DNA of 64,000 bases from Geodermatophilus bullaregiensis (GTDB taxonomy: Bacteria; Actinomycetota; Actinomycetes; Mycobacteriales; Geodermatophilaceae): assembly GCF_016907675.1 (NCBI RefSeq), contig NZ_JAFBCJ010000001.1:3472001-3536000 (forward strand), written 5' to 3'. The notes beneath the pieces are model-generated. The model worked only from the letters and a program-made list of their open reading frames with translations, had not been told where the DNA came from and searched no databases. Within the stretch, counting starts at the first letter, position 1; each line of letters begins with the position of its first letter. Made by a program: the position numbers and the translations under genes. Positions 42,061-51,087 of the stretch are shown one piece after another.

Positions 42061-43752
42061 TCAGCCCCGCGGCTGCAGCGGGCTGGCGTCGGCGGCCTGC
42101 TGCTCGAGCTTCTCCAGCCGGTTGCGCAGCATCGTCACGAACTGCGGCCGGGCGCGGGTCGCCTCCTCGTAGGCGAGCAGGTCCTGCACGGTCGCCAGCT
42201 GGTAGCCGCGCAGCCGGCCGCGCAGCTGGGCGATGGTGAAGGAGTCGTAGCCATCGATCGGTGACTCCACCCCGGCCGTGTCCTCGTCGGCGGTGTCGGC
42301 CCCACCGGCGTCGGCCGGCACGCCGGTGGCCGCCGCGACCGGGGTGCCGCCCTCGTCGGTGGCCTCGACCGCGGCCTCGCCGGTCGCGGTGTCGGTCGCG
42401 GTGTCGGTCGGGCCGGCCCCCTCGGCCGCGGCCGGCTCGGCGCCCATCTGCTCGTCGACGCGGGCGTGGTCGTCGGTGACGACGTCGCTGCCACCCTCCG
42501 TGACGGTGTCCCCGGTCGTCTCGACCGTGGTGTCGGCGGTCGTGCTCGTCGTGTCGGCGGTCGTGGTGCCGCCGCCGGAGTCGGCGGCGTCCGGCTCGGC
42601 GCCCATCTGCTCGTCGACGCGGGCGTGCTCGTCGGTGACCACGTCGCTGCCCCCGCCGGTGGCGGTGGCGTCGGCCTCGGCGGCCTCGGTCGTGGTGTCC
42701 TCGGCCGTGGTCGCCGCGTCGGCGTCCTCCGGGGCCACGACGCCCTCGTCGGTGACCGTGCCCTCGACCGTGGCGACCTCGCCGTCCGGGGTGATGACGT
42801 CGACCTCGGTCGCGGCGTCGTCGGTCGTGGTGCCGGACTGCGCGTCCTCGCCGAGCACGCCGGCGTCGGCGCCGGTGGTGTCGGTGTCGGCCCGGCCGAT
42901 GTCGGTGTCGGCGGTGCCGGAGTCGGCGGCGTCCGGGATCGTCGTGTCGTCGCTGCCCACGTCGGGGGCGCCGGCCAGCTCACCGACGGGTGAGCCGCCC
43001 GGGTCGCTGGCGGCCGGGGTGTCCTGCTCGGTGGTGTCCCCGGCGGTCTCCGGGGTGCCCTCGGCCTCGAGCAGCGCGCTCTCGAGGGCGTCCTCGGTGG
43101 TGAGCCCGGTGTCGGCGGCCTGCAGCGCGACCTCGGCCTCCTCGGCGCCCTGCACCTGGTCGGTGATGGACTCGACCGCGGCGACGACCTCGGCCGGGGA
43201 GGGGTCCGGCGGCAGCCCGGCGGCCTCGTCGTCGACCAGGCCGGCCGCGTCGGTGTCGACGTCGACCTCCATGACGTCGACCTCGGTGAGCACGACCTCG
43301 GTGTCGCCGATGCGGGCGTCGGTGTCGTCGAGTGCCGCGGCGGTGTCCTCGACCGCGGCGACGACGGCATCGGCGGCCGGGTCGCCGGGGAGGGCCGCGA
43401 CCTCGTCGTCGGTGATGCCGGTGGTGTCGACGTCGGGTGCGCGGTCGAAGGCCGAGGTGCGCAGGACGTCGATCGGCTCGGCGACCAGTGCGGCGCCGCC
43501 GGCGTCCTCCTCGTCCTCGTCGAAGGTGGCCATGCCGGGCTCGCTCTCACCGCGCAGGCCGGTGAGCACCTCGTCGCCGCGGGCCACCAGACCCGACCAC
43601 TGCTGCTGGAACTTCATCGCCGTCTGCAGGGCCAGACCCACGAGGCGCACCGGCAGCCCGGTCAACGTCGAGGGGAGCCGGCGGGCCTCGTCGAGGACGG
43701 TGACGGCCAGCCCGGCGGCGGCGCGGATCGGCTCGGGGATCTCACGGGACAT
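42061..43752 (-). CDS. Lipid droplet-associated-type protein (Rv1109c-like) with long acidic repeat region
   Basis: The first 80 residues ([49 protein letters not shown]) match the actinobacterial Rv1109c-type amphipathic domain, which has been linked to lipid droplets. The remaining 480 residues are an acidic Asp/Glu/Thr/Ala/Val-rich tail. [19 protein letters not shown] unit occurs twice, encoded at 42433-42494 and 42592-42653. A helical end follows ([39 protein letters not shown]). The Mycobacterium protein is much shorter, so the acidic tail is an expansion. It lies between xseA and ispH, as in M. tuberculosis. Confidence 0.8.
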   Translation of the reverse strand: MSREIPEPIRAAAGLAVTVLDEARRLPSTLTGLPVRLVGLALQTAMKFQQQWSGLVARGDEVLTGLRGESEPGMATFDEDEEDAGGAALVAEPIDVLRTSAFDRAPDVDTTGITDDEVAALPGDPAADAVVAAVEDTAAALDDTDARIGDTEVVLTEVDVMEVDVDTDAAGLVDDEAAGLPPDPSPAEVVAAVESITDQVQGAEEAEVALQAADTGLTTEDALESALLEAEGTPETAGDTTEQDTPAASDPGGSPVGELAGAPDVGSDDTTIPDAADSGTADTDIGRADTDTTGADAGVLGEDAQSGTTTDDAATEVDVITPDGEVATVEGTVTDEGVVAPEDADAATTAEDTTTEAAEADATATGGGSDVVTDEHARVDEQMGAEPDAADSGGGTTTADTTSTTADTTVETTGDTVTEGGSDVVTDDHARVDEQMGAEPAAAEGAGPTDTATDTATGEAAVEATDEGGTPVAAATGVPADAGGADTADEDTAGVESPIDGYDSFTIAQLRGRLRGYQLATVQDLLAYEEATRARPQFVTMLRNRLEKLEQQAADASPLQPRG

Positions 43753-43882
43753 GGCCCCAGCCTGCCGCAGGCTCCGCGGAACGGCATCGTGGCCTCTCGC
43801 CCGGCCACCCGGTCGGGCGGCACTCCGCGCCGTCGGCGTGTCGCGCATCTCCTCGGGAGCCCGGCAGCCGACGGCGCGCCAC

Positions 43883-43888
43883 CTACGA
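43883..43888 (+). promoter_or_regulatory. -10 box of ispH
   Basis: TACGAT ends 7 nt before the ATG at 43896, so the message is probably leaderless. No ribosome binding site lies in the spacer. Confidence 0.55.
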
Positions 43889-43895
43889 TGGGTGC

Positions 43896-44858
43896 ATGGC
43901 TGATCAGCGCGGACGGGTCCTGCTGGCCGATCCCCGGGGCTACTGCGCCGGCGTCGACCGGGCGGTGGTGGCCGTCGAGCGCGCGCTGGAGATCCACGGC
44001 GCACCGGTCTACGTCCGCAAGCAGATCGTCCACAACAAGCACGTGGTGGCCACCCTCGAGCGGCGCGGCGCGGTGTTCGTCGACGAGACCGACGAGGTGC
44101 CCGAGGGCTCGGTCGTCGTCTTCAGCGCCCACGGCGTCTCGCCGGCGGTGCACCAGGAGGCCGCGGCGCGGCAGCTGCGCACCATCGACGCGACCTGCCC
44201 GCTGGTGACGAAGGTGCACCAGGAGGCCAAGCGGTTCGCCCGCGACGACTACGACATCCTGCTGATCGGCCACCGCGGCCACGAGGAGGTCGAGGGCACC
44301 TCCGGCGAGGCGCCGTCGCACATCCAGCTCGTCGACGGCGCCGACGACGTGGCCAACGTCCAGGTGCGCGACCCCGAGCGGGTCGTGTGGCTGTCGCAGA
44401 CCACGCTCTCGGTCGACGAGACGCTGGCCACGGTGGACCAGCTGAAGAACCGCTTCCCCGGCCTGCAGTCCCCGCCCAGCGACGACATCTGCTACGCCAC
44501 CCAGAACCGCCAGCAGGCGGTCAAGCAGATGGCCGCCGAGTGCGACCTGGTGATCGTCGTGGGCTCGACCAACTCGTCGAACTCGGTGCGGCTGGTCGAG
44601 GTGGCGCTCGAGGCCGGCGCCCGCGCCGCGCACCTCGTCGACTACGCCGCCGAGATCGACCCGGCCTGGCTCGAGGGCGTGCGGACCGTCGGTGTCACCA
44701 GCGGCGCGTCGGTGCCCGAGGTGCTGGTCAGCGAGGTCCTCGACTGGCTGGCCGCGCGCGACTACCCCGACGTCGAGACGGTGAAGGCGGCCGAGGAGCG
44801 GCTGGTGTTCGCCCTGCCGCACGAGCTGCGCCCCAAGCGCGGCGAGACCGCCTCCTGA
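43896..44858 (+). CDS. ispH: 4-hydroxy-3-methylbut-2-enyl diphosphate reductase
   Basis: IspH (320 residues) makes IPP and DMAPP in the last step of the non-mevalonate pathway using a 4Fe-4S cluster. The three cluster cysteines lie in [22 protein letters not shown] and ICYATQNRQ. The catalytic Glu motif [10 protein letters not shown] is present, as are histidines in VHNKHVV and [10 protein letters not shown] start behind a leaderless-type promoter. A strong terminator follows. Divergent from the Rv1109c-like gene. Confidence 0.98.
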   Translation: MADQRGRVLLADPRGYCAGVDRAVVAVERALEIHGAPVYVRKQIVHNKHVVATLERRGAVFVDETDEVPEGSVVVFSAHGVSPAVHQEAAARQLRTIDATCPLVTKVHQEAKRFARDDYDILLIGHRGHEEVEGTSGEAPSHIQLVDGADDVANVQVRDPERVVWLSQTTLSVDETLATVDQLKNRFPGLQSPPSDDICYATQNRQQAVKQMAAECDLVIVVGSTNSSNSVRLVEVALEAGARAAHLVDYAAEIDPAWLEGVRTVGVTSGASVPEVLVSEVLDWLAARDYPDVETVKAAEERLVFALPHELRPKRGETAS

Positions 44859-44874
44859 CCCGTCCCCCGGACGC

Positions 44875-44912
44875 GCAGAGGGGCCCTCCCGGTCGGGAGG
44901 GGGCCCCTCTGC
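44875..44912. terminator. Strong hairpin terminator after ispH
   Basis: GCAGAGGGGCCC and GGGCCCCTCTGC pair perfectly with further CTCCC/GGGAG pairing across GGTC. It lies 16 nt past the ispH stop and before a convergent gene, so it can serve both. Confidence 0.8.
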
Positions 44913-44945
44913 CGTCGTGGCCCCCCCCGCGGGGAGGTCCTCCTG

Positions 44946-45689
44946 TCAGCGCCGGGCGGCCCAGCGGACGACCGCCACGACGACGGCGACGACGGTGGCC
45001 ACGGCCATGGTGGGGAAGCCGCGCACGAGCACGGTGGCGATGGTCGGCAGGTTGAGGCTGGCCGACGGTGCGAGGCCCACGTTGACCGCGGCCACCGCGA
45101 CGAAGACCAGCGGCGGCGCGACGACGAGGGTGAGCAGGTCGCGCTTGCGGACCAGCAGCGTCGCGACGGCGGTGGCCGCCACCAGCGTGACGAGGGTGAG
45201 CGTGCCGAGTCCGACACCGAGGAACGAGTCGAGCGCGCCGCCGGCCAGCGTGATCACGAAGACACCGAGCACCGCGAGGACGCCGCGTAGCCGGCTGCCG
45301 CCCTCCGCGGGGGGTGCGATCCGGCTGCTCGAGCGCTCGGCGCCGTGGCCGGAGGCGCGGCTGCCACGGCGCTCGGGGACGTCGCCGGCGGAGCGGTCGG
45401 TCACCGGGCGCCCACCCGGGTGAGGGACGTGCTGCGCGGCGCGGGCGGCCGGGGGCCGGGCGTCACCGGCGGGACGGGCGGTCCGGCCGGTGGCGTGGCC
45501 GCCAGCGTGGCCGGCGCCGGGCCCGGCGGGGCGGCCCCGCGGCGGGGGCGGCGGCACGGGCGGGCGGGACATGCGCATGGGGCGGTCCGGTCCGGTCAGG
45601 TCGGGGCGCGGGGGCTGCGGGCGGGCCTGGGGGCGCTGCGGGCGCACTCCGCTGTCCCGCCAGGTGTCGGCGGCGCTCGCCGAGGCCAT
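44946..45689 (-). CDS. DUF6542-type membrane protein
   Basis: The protein has 247 residues. The first 130 are a disordered Pro/Arg/Gly-rich cytoplasmic region. Then come about four membrane helices (RLRGVLAVLGVFVITLAGGALDSFLGVGLGTLTLVTLVAATAVATLLVRKRDLLTLVVAPPLVFVAVAAVNV), the pattern I associate with DUF6542, commonly found near ispH in actinobacteria. Function unknown. GGGAGG 7 nt before the ATG at 45689 supports the long start. Confidence 0.75.
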   Translation of the reverse strand: MASASAADTWRDSGVRPQRPQARPQPPRPDLTGPDRPMRMSRPPVPPPPPRGRPAGPGAGHAGGHATGRTARPAGDARPPAARAAQHVPHPGGRPVTDRSAGDVPERRGSRASGHGAERSSSRIAPPAEGGSRLRGVLAVLGVFVITLAGGALDSFLGVGLGTLTLVTLVAATAVATLLVRKRDLLTLVVAPPLVFVAVAAVNVGLAPSASLNLPTIATVLVRGFPTMAVATVVAVVVAVVRWAARR

Positions 45690-45742
45690 GGCGTACCTCC
45701 CGTCCGGACCGGCCGGCCCGGTCCGGGCCGCTGTCGGTGCTC

Positions 45743-45748
45743 ACCGTA
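45743..45748 (-). promoter_or_regulatory. -10 box for the DUF6542-type gene
   Basis: TACGGT on the minus strand lies 53 nt before the ATG, giving a leader of about 47 nt with the GGGAGG site. The remaining part of 45749-45911 contains no gene I can support. Confidence 0.35.
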
Positions 45749-45911
45749 GCGACGGCCGGCTCCCTCCGGGACCGGTTCCCGATGTCACCCGCTGACAGGT
45801 CCCCGTGTCGATTTGGCAACTCTCGGTGAGGGGCGGGGGTGGTGTGACGGGCGGGACGGGAGGTCCCCCGGTGGCCCGGCGGCCGGCCGGTGACCTGCCG
45901 GTGCCCGCCGG

Positions 45912-47162
45912 TCAGACGTCCGCGGTCCCCCCGGTCCGCCAGCGCAGCGCCGGTCCGGCCTCGTCCAGGCGGTCGGCGTCCGGCCGGAGCTCCCGATCCG
46001 GCCGGAGGTCCCGGTGGGGCAGCAGGGTCCGCCCGGGCAGGGGCGGCCGGTCGATCCGGACCACGTCGTCGACCCGCACCGGGCCGTCGACCCCCACGGC
46101 GTCGTCGGGCGCCGCGTCGTCGGGGACGGCGTCGTCGTCGGCCGGGCGCAGTGCCCGGACCACCGCCTCCACCGGCGCGGGCGCGGGCACCGGCGTCTCG
46201 CCGACGCCGAGGTCCTCGAAGCGGCGCGCGGCGGCGAGCACCGAGCGCTCGTAGGAGCCGACCGTCTCGTTGTAGCGGGTCAGCGTCGAGCCGAGCGCCG
46301 CACCGAGCCGGGTGAGGTGCCCGGACAGCGTCGCCAGGCGGGCGTGCAGCCGGCGGCCGACCTCGATGACCTGGTCGGCGTCGCGGGCCAGGCGTTCCTG
46401 CCGCCACGAGTGCGCCACCGTGCGCAGCAGGGCCAGCAGCGTGCTCGGCGTGGCGATGACGACGTCGCGGCCGAAGCCGTACTCGAGCAGGCCGGGTTCG
46501 GCCTCGAGCGCCGTGGTGAGGAAGCCGTCGGAGGGCACGAACAGGACCGTGAACGGTGCCGCCGGGCGGAACGCGGTGGGGTAGCGACGCGCCGCGAGCT
46601 GGTCGACGTGCGCGCGCAGCTGCCGGGCGTGCGCGGCGACCCGCTGCGCCTTGACCGTCTCGTCGGGCGCTTGCACCGCCTCGATGTAGCCGGTGAAGGG
46701 CACCTTGGCGTCGACGACGACCTGCCGCCCGTCGGAGAGGGTGACCACCAGGTCGGGCCGGACGCCGGCGCCCTCGTCGTTGGTCGACGACGGCTGCTCG
46801 ACGAAGTCGCAGTGCTCCAGCAGGCCGGCCACCTCGACCACCCGGCGCAGCTGCACCTCGCCCCACCGGCCGCGCACGTGCGGGGTGCGCAGCGCGGTCA
46901 CCAGCGCCGCCGTCTCCTGGCGCAGCAGCGCGCTGGTCTGCCCGACCGTGCCCATCTGCTCGCGCAGCTCCCCGTGCGCGGTGGCCCGGGCCTGCTCCAT
47001 CCCGGCGAGCAGCCGGTGCAGGTGGTCGATCGACTCGTGCAGCGGGTCGAGCCCGGACTCGGCCGGCCGCCGGCGGGCCGACAGCGTGACGACCCCCAGC
47101 GTGACGGCGGCCCCCAGCAGCGCGCCGAGGAGCAGGCCGAGCAGGAGCGAGGCGGCGTCCAC
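45912..47162 (-). CDS. rmuC: RmuC family DNA recombination protein
   Basis: This 416-residue protein has an N-terminal membrane helix (about 5-26), a coiled-coil stretch (40-85) and the RmuC nuclease-like core: RTPHVRGRWGEVQLRRVVEVAGLLEHCDFVEQ, RPDLVVTLSDGRQVVVDAKVPFTGYI, and EYGFGRDVVIATPSTLLALLRTVAHSW. RmuC limits inversions and is of the PD-(D/E)XK type, with the VVVDAKVPF element carrying the D-x-K motif. The C-terminal 80 residues are variable. GTG start. Confidence 0.95.
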   Translation of the reverse strand: MDAASLLLGLLLGALLGAAVTLGVVTLSARRRPAESGLDPLHESIDHLHRLLAGMEQARATAHGELREQMGTVGQTSALLRQETAALVTALRTPHVRGRWGEVQLRRVVEVAGLLEHCDFVEQPSSTNDEGAGVRPDLVVTLSDGRQVVVDAKVPFTGYIEAVQAPDETVKAQRVAAHARQLRAHVDQLAARRYPTAFRPAAPFTVLFVPSDGFLTTALEAEPGLLEYGFGRDVVIATPSTLLALLRTVAHSWRQERLARDADQVIEVGRRLHARLATLSGHLTRLGAALGSTLTRYNETVGSYERSVLAAARRFEDLGVGETPVPAPAPVEAVVRALRPADDDAVPDDAAPDDAVGVDGPVRVDDVVRIDRPPLPGRTLLPHRDLRPDRELRPDADRLDEAGPALRWRTGGTADV

Positions 47163-47203
47163 GCCTGGCAGGGTGCCTCAGCGCACCGACATCTCCTGGG
47201 AGG

Positions 47204-47260
47204 CGGCCCCGTCCCGGGGCCCGTCGCGAGCGTGCGGGTGGTGGGGAGGACGGGGTCCCG
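47204..47260. repeat. Dispersed nested palindrome between ogt and rmuC
   Basis: On the minus strand, right after the ogt TAG: CGGGACCCCGTCCTCCCCACC, core CGCACGCTCGCG and GGGCCCCGGGACGGGGCC. CCCCGTCC pairs with GGACGGGG. It begins directly at the stop codon, as in the other copies. Confidence 0.65.
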
Positions 47261-47800
47261 CTATGCCTCGACGGGGACGGGGGCGTGCTCGGCCTCGTGG
47301 TCGAGCAGCCAGCGCTTCACCGGCGTCCCCCAGCGGAAGCCGCCCAGGCCGCCGTCGGAGCCGAGCACCCGGTGGCACGGCACGAACAGCGCGGCGGCGT
47401 TGCGGGCGCAGGCGTTGGCCGCGGCGCGCACCGCCGTGGGCCGGCCGCAGCGGGCGGCGAAGGCGGCGTAGGTGTCGGGCTCGCCCGGGGGCACGGTGCG
47501 CAGCACCTCCCACGCGTCCTCGAGGAACGGTCCGGAGCGCTGCCGCACCGGGACCCCGTCGATGGCGGTGACGTCGCCGGCGAGGAAGGACTCGACGGCG
47601 TCGAGGACCGGCAGGGAGTCGACCCGCTCGACCCAGGTCGGCCGCAGCGAGCGGTGGACGACGGGCAGCAGCTCGGCGACGTCGTCGGTCCAGCCGGCGG
47701 CGAGGACGACGTCACCGCCGTCGGGACCGTCGGTGACGACGACGGTGAAGGGGCCCGGGGGTGTGGCGACGGTGGCGAAGCGGGCGGCGGGTGGGGTCAT
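47261..47800 (-). CDS. ogt: Methylated-DNA-protein-cysteine methyltransferase
   Basis: This 179-residue suicide repair protein moves the methyl group from O6-methylguanine to its own cysteine. The active site FVPCHRVLGSDG contains Cys142. The arginine-finger helix region RPTAVRAAANACARNA and the C-terminal GGFRWGTPVKRWLLDHE are present. The ATG overlaps the upstream glycosylase stop by 4 nt, making a two-gene alkylation-repair unit. Confidence 0.96.
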   Translation of the reverse strand: MTPPAARFATVATPPGPFTVVVTDGPDGGDVVLAAGWTDDVAELLPVVHRSLRPTWVERVDSLPVLDAVESFLAGDVTAIDGVPVRQRSGPFLEDAWEVLRTVPPGEPDTYAAFAARCGRPTAVRAAANACARNAAALFVPCHRVLGSDGGLGGFRWGTPVKRWLLDHEAEHAPVPVEA

Positions 47801-49296
47801 GACGCACTCCGATCGGAAGCGGGGGAGCGGGTGAACAGTGTGGGTGCGGCGAGCGCCCAGAGGTGCACCGCGGCGTACGAGCGCCACGGCCGCCAGCGGG
47901 TCGCGGCGTCGGCGTCGGAGCTGCCCAGCGCGGCCAGCGACCGGCGCAGCGCGAGGTCGCCCGGCAGCCAGACGTCGGGGTCACCGAGCCCGCGCATCAC
48001 CACCAGCGACGCCGTCCACGGGCCGATGCCCGGCAGCGCCAGCAGGTCGGCGGCGGCCTGCTCGCGGTCGCAGCCGGGGTCGAGCGCCACCCGGCCGTCG
48101 GCGAGCGCGGCGGCCAGCCCGGTGAGCGTGCGGCGGCGGGCGCCGGTGAGGCCGACGGCGGAGAGGTCGGCCTCGGCGAGTGCCGCCGGCCGGGGGAAGG
48201 CGTGCGTGAGGGTGCCGACCGGCTCGGGCAGCGGCGTCCCGGCCAGCGCGACCACGCGGGCGGTGAGCGTGCGGGCGCCGGCCACCGACACCTGCTGCCC
48301 GAGCACCGCGCGCGCCGCCGTCTCCGGGGCGTCGGGCGAGGCGGGCACCCGGCGGCCGGGCGCCCCGGCCACCAGCGGCGCGAGCGCGGGGTCGTCGCCG
48401 AGCACGTCGTCGACGGCGAGCGGGTCGGCGTCGAGGTCCAGCAGCCGCCGGCAGCGGGGGACGGCGGCGCGCAGGTCGCGCAGGTCGGCCAGCAGCAGCT
48501 GGGCGGTCACGGCCGGGCCGCCGTCGGCCGCGGGGGACAGGCGGACGACGCCCGGTCCGGCGGGCAGGTCGAGCACGCGGGAGAACGTCGTCCCGTCCCA
48601 CTCCTCCAGGCCGGGGACGGCGTGCGCGCCGAGGAAGTGCAGCACCTCGGCAGCGTCGAACGGCGCGCGGGCGGCCAGCCGCAGGGTCAGCCAGCCCGGC
48701 GTGCCGCCGTCACCCCCCGGCCGGCGCCGGCGCAGCTCCGACGGCGTGCACGCGAAGACCTCGCGGATCGTGTCGTTGAACTGCCGCACGCTGGCGAACC
48801 CAGCGGCGAAGGCGACGTCGGCCATCGGCAGGTCGGTGGTCTCGATGAGCACCCGGGCGGTCTGCGCGCGCTGGGCACGGGCCACCGCCAGCGGGCCGAC
48901 GCCGAGCTCGCCGACCAGCAGCCGGTGCACCTGCCGCTCGGAGTAGCCCAGCCGCGCGGCCAGCCCGGGGACGCCGGTGCGCTCCACCTCGCCGTCGGCG
49001 ATCAGCCGCATGGCGCGGGCGACGGCGTCGGCGCGCACGTCCCACTCCGGGGAGCCCGGGACGGCGTCGGGCCGGCAGCGGCGGCAGGCGCGGAAGCCGG
49101 CGGCATGGGCGCCGGCGGCGGTGCCGAAGAAGCAGACGTTCGCCGCCGCGGGCGTGCGGGCGGGGCACGAGGGCCGGCAGTAGATGCCCGTGGTGCGGAC
49201 GGCGGTGACGAACCAGCCGTCGAAGCGGGCGTCCCGGCTGGCGACCGCGCGATAGCAGCGCTCGGCGTCGAGGGAAGCGGTCACGGACACGAGCAT
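47797..49296 (-). CDS. Ada-AlkA fusion: adaptive response regulator and 3-methyladenine DNA glycosylase
   Basis: This 499-residue protein has an Ada zinc/methyl-acceptor domain (Cys40, Cys44, Cys71, Cys74 in GIYCRPSCPAR and CRRCRPD). An AraC-type DNA-binding domain (about 85-190, with DVAFAAGFASVRQFNDTIREVF) and an AlkA N-terminal domain (about 200-310) follow. The HhH-GPD glycosylase core contains LPGIGPWTASLVVMRGLGDPDVWLPGDLALRR, where Asp in PGDLAL is the catalytic residue. It senses alkylation and excises alkylated bases. ATG at 49296; GTG codons two and four codons later are alternatives. Coupled to ogt. Confidence 0.95.
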   Translation of the reverse strand: MLVSVTASLDAERCYRAVASRDARFDGWFVTAVRTTGIYCRPSCPARTPAAANVCFFGTAAGAHAAGFRACRRCRPDAVPGSPEWDVRADAVARAMRLIADGEVERTGVPGLAARLGYSERQVHRLLVGELGVGPLAVARAQRAQTARVLIETTDLPMADVAFAAGFASVRQFNDTIREVFACTPSELRRRRPGGDGGTPGWLTLRLAARAPFDAAEVLHFLGAHAVPGLEEWDGTTFSRVLDLPAGPGVVRLSPAADGGPAVTAQLLLADLRDLRAAVPRCRRLLDLDADPLAVDDVLGDDPALAPLVAGAPGRRVPASPDAPETAARAVLGQQVSVAGARTLTARVVALAGTPLPEPVGTLTHAFPRPAALAEADLSAVGLTGARRRTLTGLAAALADGRVALDPGCDREQAAADLLALPGIGPWTASLVVMRGLGDPDVWLPGDLALRRSLAALGSSDADAATRWRPWRSYAAVHLWALAAPTLFTRSPASDRSAS

Positions 49297-49473
49297 GGCA
49301 CCGGGTCGAGGGGATGACTGGCGGTTTCCGGACGCCGCCGTGGACCGGCCGGCTCGCGGCCGTTCCCCCTGCCCAGCAGACTGCGGGGACCGCCGGGCGC
49401 CCGCCCCGGCGGAGGGGGAGCGGCGGGTCACCGACCGGCCGGGTCCCCGCACGTCCGTCGACGAGGGGGACCC

Positions 49474-50787
49474 GTGATCGATCCGCGAGCCGGCGCCGGC
49501 CGGAGCAGGCGCCCGGCGGTGCAGACCACCGGGCGGCAGGTCGTCGTCTTCGCCGACACCGCCGACGACGCGGCGGTGGACTGGTCGGCGGCCGGGATCT
49601 CCGACGTCGCCGACTCGCGGGACTTCACGTCCGGCCAGGTGTCCGCGCAGGCCCTGCACGACGCCGGTGCCACGGTGTTCGCCCGGCTCGGCATCGCCGT
49701 CGTCTCGGCCGCCCCCGACCAGGTCACCGCGCTGCGGTCGGCGACCGCGGACCGCCGTCCGGTGCTGTCCGTGTCGCCCGAGCTGGTGCACCACGTGCTG
49801 CCCGAGGACGTGTCGTCCTACGTCGAGGGCTACCGGGACGGCGTCGCCGACCTCGCCGGCCGCCTCGTCGGCAGCGGGGGAGGGGGCGGGGGCGCCGCCC
49901 CGCCCCCGCCGTTCGCCGACACCCCGGCGGCCACCTGGGGCCTGCAGGCGGTGCAGGCGACGACGTCGCCGTTCACCGGCCGGGGGATCCGCGTCGCCGT
50001 CCTCGACACCGGCCTGGACCTCGAGCACCCGGACTTCGCCGGCCGCTCGGTGACGTCCGAGTCGTTCGTGCCCGGCGTGACCTCGGCGCAGGACGGGCAC
50101 GGCCACGGCACGCACTGCACCGGCACCGCCTGCGGCCCCCGCCTGCCCCCGGCCGGGCCGCGCTACGGCGTCGCGTCGGAGGCGGAGGTCTTCATCGGCA
50201 AGGTGCTCAGCGACGAGGGCAGCGGCGACGACGGCGGCATCCTGGCCGGCATGGACTGGGCGGTGTCCAACGGCTGCGCCGTCCTGTCGATGTCGCTGGG
50301 CGCCGACGTCGCCGAGGCCCACCCGCCCTACTCCGCCGCCGGGCGGCGGGCGCTGCAGCAGGGGTCGCTGGTCATCGCCGCGGCCGGCAACAACGCCGAC
50401 CGCGAGAACGGCGACCCCGGCTTCGTCGGCGCGCCGGCCAACAGCGTCGAGATCGTGGCCGTGGGCGCCCTCGACCCGGGCCTGGCGGTGACCTGGTTCT
50501 CCGCGCGCAGCCTGGCGACCCCGGGCGGCGAGGTGGACGTGGCCGCGCCCGGGCTCGACGTGCTGTCGACCTGGCCGATGCCCACCCGCTACAACACGAT
50601 CAGCGGCACCAGCATGGCCACGCCGCACGTCGCCGGGCTCGCTGCGCTGTGGGCCGAGGCCACCGGTCGGCGCGGCTACGAGCTGTGGGCGACGCTGACC
50701 CAGGCGAGCCGGCGGCTGCTCGAGCCGTCGGTCGACGTCGGCAGCGGGCTGGTCCTGGCACCCCAGGAAGGCGCCGGAGCGGCGTAG
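49474..50787 (+). CDS. S8 family serine protease (subtilase), no signal peptide
   Basis: The protein has 437 residues. Residues 1-145 form an N-terminal region without a signal peptide that may hold a propeptide-like fold (ATVFARLGIAVVSAAPDQVTALRSA). A Gly/Pro linker follows, then the subtilisin domain. The triad is Asp178 (AVLDTGLDLEHP), His211 (GHGHGTHCTG) and Ser380 (ISGTSMATPHVAG), with oxyanion Asn306 (AAAGNNAD). It thus looks active and probably intracellular. GTG start with GAGGGGG upstream. A small possible propeptide-type protein is encoded 9 nt downstream. Confidence 0.93.
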   Translation: MIDPRAGAGRSRRPAVQTTGRQVVVFADTADDAAVDWSAAGISDVADSRDFTSGQVSAQALHDAGATVFARLGIAVVSAAPDQVTALRSATADRRPVLSVSPELVHHVLPEDVSSYVEGYRDGVADLAGRLVGSGGGGGGAAPPPPFADTPAATWGLQAVQATTSPFTGRGIRVAVLDTGLDLEHPDFAGRSVTSESFVPGVTSAQDGHGHGTHCTGTACGPRLPPAGPRYGVASEAEVFIGKVLSDEGSGDDGGILAGMDWAVSNGCAVLSMSLGADVAEAHPPYSAAGRRALQQGSLVIAAAGNNADRENGDPGFVGAPANSVEIVAVGALDPGLAVTWFSARSLATPGGEVDVAAPGLDVLSTWPMPTRYNTISGTSMATPHVAGLAALWAEATGRRGYELWATLTQASRRLLEPSVDVGSGLVLAPQEGAGAA

Positions 50788-50796
50788 TCTCCCGCC

Positions 50797-51042
50797 GTGG
50801 CACCCCCTCTGGCGAAGTTCAGCGTGACCGTCGACGACGGGCACCTGGCCGAGATGGACGCCGTGGCCCGGGCGCTGAGCGCCTCCGGCATGCGGGTCGA
50901 GCGCGTCCTCGGCACGCTCGGGCTGATCACCGGCCAGGCGCCCGCCGACGCCCGCCCGACCCTGCTGGCGATCGACGGCGTCACCTCCGTCGACGAGCAG
51001 CTGCGCGTCCAGCTGCCGCCGCCGGACGCGCCGGTCCAGTAG
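50797..51042 (+). CDS. Small protein resembling a subtilase propeptide/inhibitor domain
   Basis: This 81-residue protein (KFSVTVDDGHLAEMDAVARALSASGMRVERVLGTLGLITG, then LLAIDGVTSVDEQLRVQLPPP) has the strand-helix-strand-strand-helix-strand layout and a final GV-SV-E pattern like I9 subtilisin propeptides. Starting 9 nt after the S8 protease stop, it could act in trans as its folding helper or inhibitor. Similar proteins are often automatically named ketohydroxyglutarate aldolase, for which I see no evidence. Assignment is by pattern and neighbourhood. Confidence 0.6.
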   Translation: MAPPLAKFSVTVDDGHLAEMDAVARALSASGMRVERVLGTLGLITGQAPADARPTLLAIDGVTSVDEQLRVQLPPPDAPVQ

Positions 51043-51087
51043 GCCGGGGGTCGGGGACCCTGGTGGCCCGCCGTCCGTTGGGCGGGT

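Noticed and set aside
50797-51042. Ketohydroxyglutarate aldolase as a name for the small protein
   Set aside because: At 81 residues it cannot hold an aldolase barrel and no aldolase lysine motif is present; fold pattern and position favour a propeptide-like role.
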